Source: an uncultured Porphyromonadaceae bacterium (GTDB lineage Bacteria; Bacteroidota; Bacteroidia; Bacteroidales; Muribaculaceae). From it: a stretch of DNA of 64,000 bases. The DNA lies in contig URTA01000004.1 in NCBI GenBank assembly GCA_900550645.1, positions 32,634 through 96,633 on the forward strand. The letters run 5' to 3'. A program made the translations under genes and the position numbers. Below are positions 60,196 to 64,000 of this stretch, one piece after another (position 1 is the stretch's first letter; the number at the start of each line of letters is the position of its first letter). The notes below the pieces were generated by a model. It saw nothing but the letters and a program-made list of their open reading frames with translations. It did no database searches and was not told the DNA's origin.

Positions 60196-60824
60196 GGCAT
60201 ATCGAAAAGGGCGAGCCGCTGCCCGACTTTGTGCGGTTTGTTGAGAGGGGAAAGCCGCGCCGCTGGGAGGACATACATGACCAGCCCGAATTGTACCGCG
60301 CTTGCCGAGACCGTATTCTCGAGGAGCAAGGTATGCTTGGGGCGTACACCGAAAGGCCGCTGTCAAATTCCCAGTCGCTGCACATAGACCATTTTCGCAA
60401 GAAAGGCATGCCGTGGCAGCATGACATGACATTCGACTGGCGCAACCTCGTTGTTGAGGACAGGTCCAGCGATTTCGGGGCGTGCTACAAGGATAACAAT
60501 ACGAGCAAGGTCTCTGATTATGATATGCTTATAAATCCGGTCGAGGAATACCCGGAGCGCATGATGACCTACCTCGCAAACGGCGAAATTACAGCTCGCG
60601 CTGATATGGACGAGCGCGACCGCCAACGGTCGGATTTTACCATATCCCGTTTCAACCTGAACCACGGCAAGCTGGTGAGGATGCGCTCCAGTGTTATTGA
60701 AGTGGTAGCTGCATGCACGCAGCTGACCGACGACGAGATACGCCATGCAATGTCGTTGTCTGGTTTTCCCAGCGTTGTTGAGTGGGCGTTGGATGCTCGG
60801 CGAAAGCTGAACGAACTCAAATGA
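60192..60824 (+). CDS. ptuB: Septu-like HNH protein (PtuB), zinc-cysteine-less variant
   Basis: 210 residues. Starts 'MRHIEKGEPLPDFVRFVERG', as in the TIGR02646/PtuB family. HNH-like catalytic core 'LHIDHFRKKGMPWQHDMTFD' (H64, H67) with 'WRNLVVED' (N85). Where most relatives have CxYC the sequence is 'GAYT' (50-53), and the downstream Cys pair is reduced to one Cys98 ('FGACYKDNN'), so the structural zinc site appears lost. Coupled to ptuA by ATGA. Expected role is nucleic-acid cleavage upon phage sensing; activity of this variant is unknown. Confidence 0.78.
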   Translation: MRHIEKGEPLPDFVRFVERGKPRRWEDIHDQPELYRACRDRILEEQGMLGAYTERPLSNSQSLHIDHFRKKGMPWQHDMTFDWRNLVVEDRSSDFGACYKDNNTSKVSDYDMLINPVEEYPERMMTYLANGEITARADMDERDRQRSDFTISRFNLNHGKLVRMRSSVIEVVAACTQLTDDEIRHAMSLSGFPSVVEWALDARRKLNELK

Positions 60825-60845
60825 GGTGAAGTTGGCTGGTCAGGT

Positions 60846-60877
60846 GTTTCGATATTCGGAATTTTATATTAACTTTG
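60846..60877 (+). promoter_or_regulatory. sufE promoter
   Basis: GTTT (60846-60849), 20 bp, TAACTTTG (60870-60877); leader about 50 nt. Confidence 0.7.
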
Positions 60878-60932
60878 TTTTTTGGAATGTTGCCCATTTG
60901 GGCGAGCATATCCGCGATAAATCTGTAATGCG

Positions 60933-61376
60933 ATGACAATCAATAGTATACAGGATGAAATAATCGAAGAGTTCGAGGATATAGTGGATTGGATGGACCG
61001 CTATGCGTACATCATCGAGCTCGGAACGTCACTCCCGGCACTGCCCGAAGAGGAGAAAACGCCGCAGAACCTCATCGAAGGCTGCCAGAGCCGCGTGTGG
61101 ATAACGGCAGACCTGGACAGCGAAGGCAACATTGTCTTCCGCGCCGACAGCGACGCGCTGATAGTCAAGGGTATCGTCGCGCTGCTGCTGCGTGTGGTCA
61201 GCGGTCACAAGCCCCGCGAGATACTCGATGCCGACCTGTATTTCATCAACCGCATAGGGCTGAGCGAGCATCTGTCGCCTACTCGCTCCAACGGGCTTGT
61301 GGCTATGGTGCGACAGATGCGCAACTATGCCACGGCTTTCGACATGCTGCAGCACCGCAACAGCGGAACTGCCTGA
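60933..61376 (+). CDS. sufE: SufE-family sulfur acceptor
   Basis: 147 residues. Accepts sulfur from SufS in iron-sulfur cluster assembly via Cys51 in 'NLIEGCQSRVWI'. 'VKGIVALLLRVVSGHKPREI' and 'GLSEHLSPTRSNGLVAMV' are family features. No other suf gene is in view. It has its own promoter and is not part of the Septu pair. Confidence 0.93.
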   Translation: MTINSIQDEIIEEFEDIVDWMDRYAYIIELGTSLPALPEEEKTPQNLIEGCQSRVWITADLDSEGNIVFRADSDALIVKGIVALLLRVVSGHKPREILDADLYFINRIGLSEHLSPTRSNGLVAMVRQMRNYATAFDMLQHRNSGTA

Positions 61377-61414
61377 AAAACTGCAATATTAACTAACCTA
61401 TAACCTGACACTTT

Positions 61415-62923
61415 ATGTTCAAAAACCAACCCAAAGGACTGATTCCTGCCGCCCTCAGCAACATGGGCGAGCGTTTCGGTTACTACATCATGAACGCCGT
61501 GCTGGTGCTGTTCCTGTGCTCCAAGTTCGGCCTTTCAGAGGAGAAAAGTGCCTTGGTGTATTCTTTCTTTTACGCCGGCATCTACATCCTCAGCCTTGTC
61601 GGAGGTGTGATCGCCGACAAGCTTCAGAACTATAAGGGGACTATCATCTGGGGTCTCGTAATCATGACCCTCGGCTATGTGGTTCTCTCGATACCTATCC
61701 TCGCGACTTCCGAGAACACGACCTGGCTGCTGTCGCTGACCTGCGCCGCGCTGTTCTTCATCGCATTCGGCAACGGCCTGTTCAAGGGCAACCTCCAGGC
61801 TATCGTCGGACAGCTCTACGACAATCCCAAGTACGCCTCGCAGCGCGACGCCGGTTTCCAGATATTCTACGTGTTCATCAACGTCGGCGGTGTTGCCGCT
61901 CCGTTCATCGCCCCGGTGCTCCGCTCGTGGTGGCTCGACGTGCATAACCTCGCGTACAATGCGCAGCTCCCCGACCTCTGCCACAAGTTCCTTGGCGGCG
62001 ACACCTCTGTCGCAGAGGGCATCACCAACATCGCCAACGGTATGGGTGCGACATTCACTGACATGAGCGCGTTCTGCAGCGAGTATCTTGAGGTGTTCAA
62101 CACCGGTATCCACTACTCGTTCATAGCATCTGTGGCAGCAATGCTGATTTCGCTCTGCATCTTCCTCGCCACCAAGAAAGGTCTTCCCTCCCCGGGAAAG
62201 AAGGAACAGGCTGCGACTGTCACATATACAGCAGAGGAGAAGAAGGCTATGGCCAACGAAATCAAGCAGCGTATGTACGCTCTGTTTGCAGTGCTCGCTA
62301 TCGCTATCTTCTTCTGGTTCTCATTCCACCAGAACGGCACTTCGCTGTCGCTGTTCGCCCGTGACTTCGTACAGACAGACTCGATACAGCCCGAGATATG
62401 GCAGGCTCTGAACCCCTTCTATGTGATTATCCTCACGCCGGTAGTCATGCTCGTGTTCGGCGCGTTGCGCCGCAGCGGCAAGGAGATTTCTACGCCTAAG
62501 AAAATCGCGATAGGTATGGGTCTTGCCGGCTTGGCATACATCTTCCTCGCAGTGTTCTCATGGATGCAGGGCTACCCCTCGGCAGAGGCGTTCAAGGCTC
62601 TCCCCCCCGCCGAGGCGGCAGCTATGAAGACCGGCCCGTGGGTGCTCTTCGTGCTGTATTTCTTCTTGACAGTGGCAGAGCTGTTCATCTCGCCGCTCGG
62701 ATTGTCATTCGTCTCCAAGGTCGCTCCCAAGAACCTTCAGGGTCTCTGCCAGGGTCTGTGGCTCGGCGCTACGGCTGTCGGCAACCTGTTGCTGTGGATT
62801 GGCCCGCTGATCTATAACGCTTGCCCGATATGGGTGGCATGGACGGTATTCCTTGCTGTCTGCCTCATATCGATGGGCGTGATGCTCGCCATGGTGAAAT
62901 GGCTCGAGCGTGTCACCGCATAA
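61415..62923 (+). CDS. POT family peptide transporter
   Basis: 502 residues, 12-14 membrane helices. Proton-coupled di/tripeptide uptake. The ExxERFxYY motif of POT proteins is 'NMGERFGYYIM' near residue 20; 'SALVYSFFYAGIYILSLVGG' and 'GFQIFYVFINVGGVAAPFIA' are the following conserved segments. The C-terminal 'YFFLTVAELFISPLGLSFVS' matches the FYING-like end region. It follows sufE by 38 bp, though no promoter is evident between them. A terminator follows at 62985. Confidence 0.9.
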   Translation: MFKNQPKGLIPAALSNMGERFGYYIMNAVLVLFLCSKFGLSEEKSALVYSFFYAGIYILSLVGGVIADKLQNYKGTIIWGLVIMTLGYVVLSIPILATSENTTWLLSLTCAALFFIAFGNGLFKGNLQAIVGQLYDNPKYASQRDAGFQIFYVFINVGGVAAPFIAPVLRSWWLDVHNLAYNAQLPDLCHKFLGGDTSVAEGITNIANGMGATFTDMSAFCSEYLEVFNTGIHYSFIASVAAMLISLCIFLATKKGLPSPGKKEQAATVTYTAEEKKAMANEIKQRMYALFAVLAIAIFFWFSFHQNGTSLSLFARDFVQTDSIQPEIWQALNPFYVIILTPVVMLVFGALRRSGKEISTPKKIAIGMGLAGLAYIFLAVFSWMQGYPSAEAFKALPPAEAAAMKTGPWVLFVLYFFLTVAELFISPLGLSFVSKVAPKNLQGLCQGLWLGATAVGNLLLWIGPLIYNACPIWVAWTVFLAVCLISMGVMLAMVKWLERVTA

Positions 62924-62984
62924 TCTTTTCATGATTACTTGAGTATGAAGTAATCTTCATCGATTTGAATTTGGAATTAATAAG

Positions 62985-63020
62985 TCAGGCTTGTCCATGG
63001 GGGACAGGCCTGATTTTTTT
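62985..63020 (+). terminator. Terminator after the POT gene
   Basis: 12-bp stem TCAGGCTTGTCC / GGACAGGCCTGA with one mismatch or wobble, then T7. A second small hairpin (GATTACTT/AAGTAATC, 62933-62955) precedes it. Confidence 0.85.
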
Positions 63021-63166
63021 GTGCTGTGGGTGCGATGCTCAGATTCCGCCTCCTGTCACATTGTCATATCGAGGCGTGGGCGGATGGAAAAACGCGGCTG
63101 TTTTGCTTTTCAAATGTCGTTAATAAATTGAAAGTCGGAAATTTCTTGAAAAAAGTTCGGATTTTA

Positions 63167-63198
63167 TTTGGTGGACTTGGCAAATGGCAGTAACTTTG
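63167..63198 (+). promoter_or_regulatory. Promoter of the 63.2-kb small RNA
   Basis: Perfect TTTG (63167-63170), 20 bp, TAACTTTG (63191-63198). Confidence 0.85.
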
Positions 63199-63202
63199 CA
63201 CG

Positions 63203-63269
63203 TGTTTTTCATGGTATTAGATTTAAGGTTAGAGGATTAATTGTCGGGAGACAATTAATCTTTTTGTTT
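63203..63269 (+). ncRNA. Probable small noncoding RNA or attenuated leader, Bacteroidales-1-like
   Basis: Starts a few nt after the perfect promoter at 63191-63198, includes ATGGTATTAGATTTAAGG, and ends in a perfect 11-bp hairpin with GGGA loop (GATTAATTGTC/GACAATTAATC, 63235-63260) followed by TTTTTGTTT. The promoter-sequence-terminator layout, the ATTAGATTTAAGG tract and GTCGGGAGAC apical stem recall the Bacteroidales-1 RNA motif, from memory. The phosphatase gene lies 85 nt downstream and could be expressed by read-through. Confidence 0.6.
63235..63269 (+). terminator. Terminator of the small RNA
   Basis: Perfect 11-bp stem (63235-63245 with 63250-63260), 4-nt loop GGGA, T-rich tail. Confidence 0.85.
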
Positions 63270-63353
63270 ATAGGTACATCTAAGTAGGTGTCGCCGGACG
63301 GCAGCAGTGCCGTCGCTGCGGCATCACGCAGAGGACTGCAAACTGAACGAAAC

Positions 63354-63866
63354 ATGGCAAATATGGAATGTGACAAGACGAGGATACTGTTTGTGTGCCT
63401 GGGCAACATCTGCCGCTCGCCGGCGGCGCAGGCCATAATGCAGTCGGCGGTGGACGCGGCCGGCGTGTCCGGCCGGTATGAGCTGGACTCGGCGGGGCTG
63501 TACAGCGGCCATGCCGGCGACCTGCCCGACAAGCGTATGCGCGTCCACGCCACACGGCGCGGCTACACTCTCGACCACCGTGCGCGGCCGGTGCGCAGCT
63601 CCGATTTCGACAGCTTCGACCTCATCGTAGCCATGGACGACAGCAACTACGGCAGGCTGCGTGCGTTTGCCCCAACGCCCGAGGCCGAAGCCAAGGTGGT
63701 GCGCATGATGGACTACTGTACTCTCGCCACGCGCTATGACCATGTCCCCGACCCGTACTACGAGGGTGCGGAGGGATTCGAGCTGGTGCTTGACCTGCTC
63801 GAAGATGCGTGCACGGGGCTGCTGCGCACCCTCTCGCAGAAACACGATTCAGCATTAACCGACTAA
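63354..63866 (+). CDS. Low-molecular-weight protein-tyrosine phosphatase
   Basis: 170 residues from ATG 63354 (MANMECDKTRILFVCLGNIC); a second ATG at 63363 is also possible. The catalytic P-loop C-x5-R is 'CLGNICRS' (Cys15, Arg21), and the general acid is Asp in 'HVPDPYYEGAEGF'. Full family length. In Bacteroidetes these enzymes dephosphorylate protein tyrosines, often linked to capsule control, or act on small phosphates; the substrate is unknown. It is preceded by a terminator-ended small RNA. Confidence 0.93.
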   Translation: MANMECDKTRILFVCLGNICRSPAAQAIMQSAVDAAGVSGRYELDSAGLYSGHAGDLPDKRMRVHATRRGYTLDHRARPVRSSDFDSFDLIVAMDDSNYGRLRAFAPTPEAEAKVVRMMDYCTLATRYDHVPDPYYEGAEGFELVLDLLEDACTGLLRTLSQKHDSALTD

Positions 63867-63878
63867 ACGATTATACAG

Positions 63879-64000
63879 ATGAAGAGATTTATAATGTCAA
63901 TAGTGGCGGTGCTTGCGCTCGCCTTTGCGGCCATGGCCGCCGACACTGCCGCGCAGTTCCCGGGCGGAAAGGAGGCCATGACACAGTATGTAAACGAGAC
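63879..64000 (+). CDS. Start of an exported TonB_C-like (energy transducer-type) protein
   Basis: Open from ATG 63879 and cut by the window end; about 40 codons visible. A signal peptide (MKRFIMSIVAVLALAFAAMA) is followed by 'AQFPGGKEAMTQYVNET', which matches the beginning of TonB C-terminal domains ('FPGG..AL..YL'). Identity rests on these few residues. It begins 12 bp after the phosphatase stop. Confidence 0.45.
   Translation, partial: MKRFIMSIVAVLALAFAAMAADTAAQFPGGKEAMTQYVNE

Overview
The window reads as a chromosomal segment of a gut-type Bacteroidales bacterium, most likely from the Muribaculaceae. Evidence: type IX secretion genes (porX, porW), DUF4834-pssA-psd phospholipid genes, a TonB receptor paired with a DUF4249 lipoprotein, FKBP-type lipoproteins, SemiSWEET, RpoN, and the Bacteroidetes promoter signature TTTG-N19/20-TAnnTTTG in front of many genes and tRNAs. 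Coding DNA is moderately GC-rich with almost no Shine-Dalgarno sites, so many starts were chosen from promoter position, signal peptides and family length. The family assignment is inference.

Layout. 1-8 kb is accessory-like: the end of a DUF2807 adhesin-like gene, an unrecognised two-gene cassette carrying a PD-(D/E)XK-like nuclease motif (398-2399), a DUF4143 ATPase, tRNA-Pro(CGG), a divergent UbiA/MenA-like protein, a membrane coiled-coil protein and a Fic protein with an operator array. 8-14 kb is one minus-strand housekeeping array: gyrB, psd, pssA, DUF4834, a HAD phosphatase and an orphan histidine kinase. 14-22 kb holds tRNA-Pro(TGG), an NfnAB-type oxidoreductase pair, tcdA-lolD-lipoprotein, a WYL regulator, a HAD hydrolase and aroB. 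22-29 kb has a second DUF4143 ATPase whose promoter region carries a 33-bp-period repeat, a polysaccharide flippase, and a three-gene outer-membrane uptake operon. 29-36 kb is a minus-strand run of SemiSWEET, porW, porX, a Sel1-repeat protein and a GH53 galactanase. 36-38 kb is an AT-rich islet with unrecognised genes and tRNA-Gln. 38-41 kb is a translationally coupled FKBP/lipoprotein operon whose last gene has an in-frame amber codon, followed by tRNA-Lys. 41-49 kb holds a TPR/OmpA-like lipoprotein, a large beta-helix/LRR secreted protein and metG. 49-58 kb holds a PAP2 phosphatase, a TPR protein, crcB, a membrane TPR protein, rpoN, recO, an exported C1 peptidase, a beta-helix lipoprotein and lpxB. 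59-61 kb carries a Septu-like anti-phage pair (ptuA-ptuB) inserted between lpxB and sufE. The end holds a POT peptide transporter, a probable small RNA with its own promoter and terminator, a low-molecular-weight tyrosine phosphatase and the start of a TonB_C-like gene.

How parts fit together: PorX and PorW belong to the type IX secretion pathway, and the 1230-residue beta-helix/LRR protein has a C-terminus of the kind seen on Bacteroidales secreted proteins, so it is a plausible cargo. The strongest leads are the zinc-cysteine-less Septu variant, the 398-2399 cassette, the Fic operator array combined with a His-to-Gln change in the Fic motif, the 33-bp repeat array, the promoter-RNA-terminator unit near 63.2 kb and the amber-interrupted FKBP gene. 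No insertion sequences, integrases, CRISPR arrays or rRNA genes were seen.
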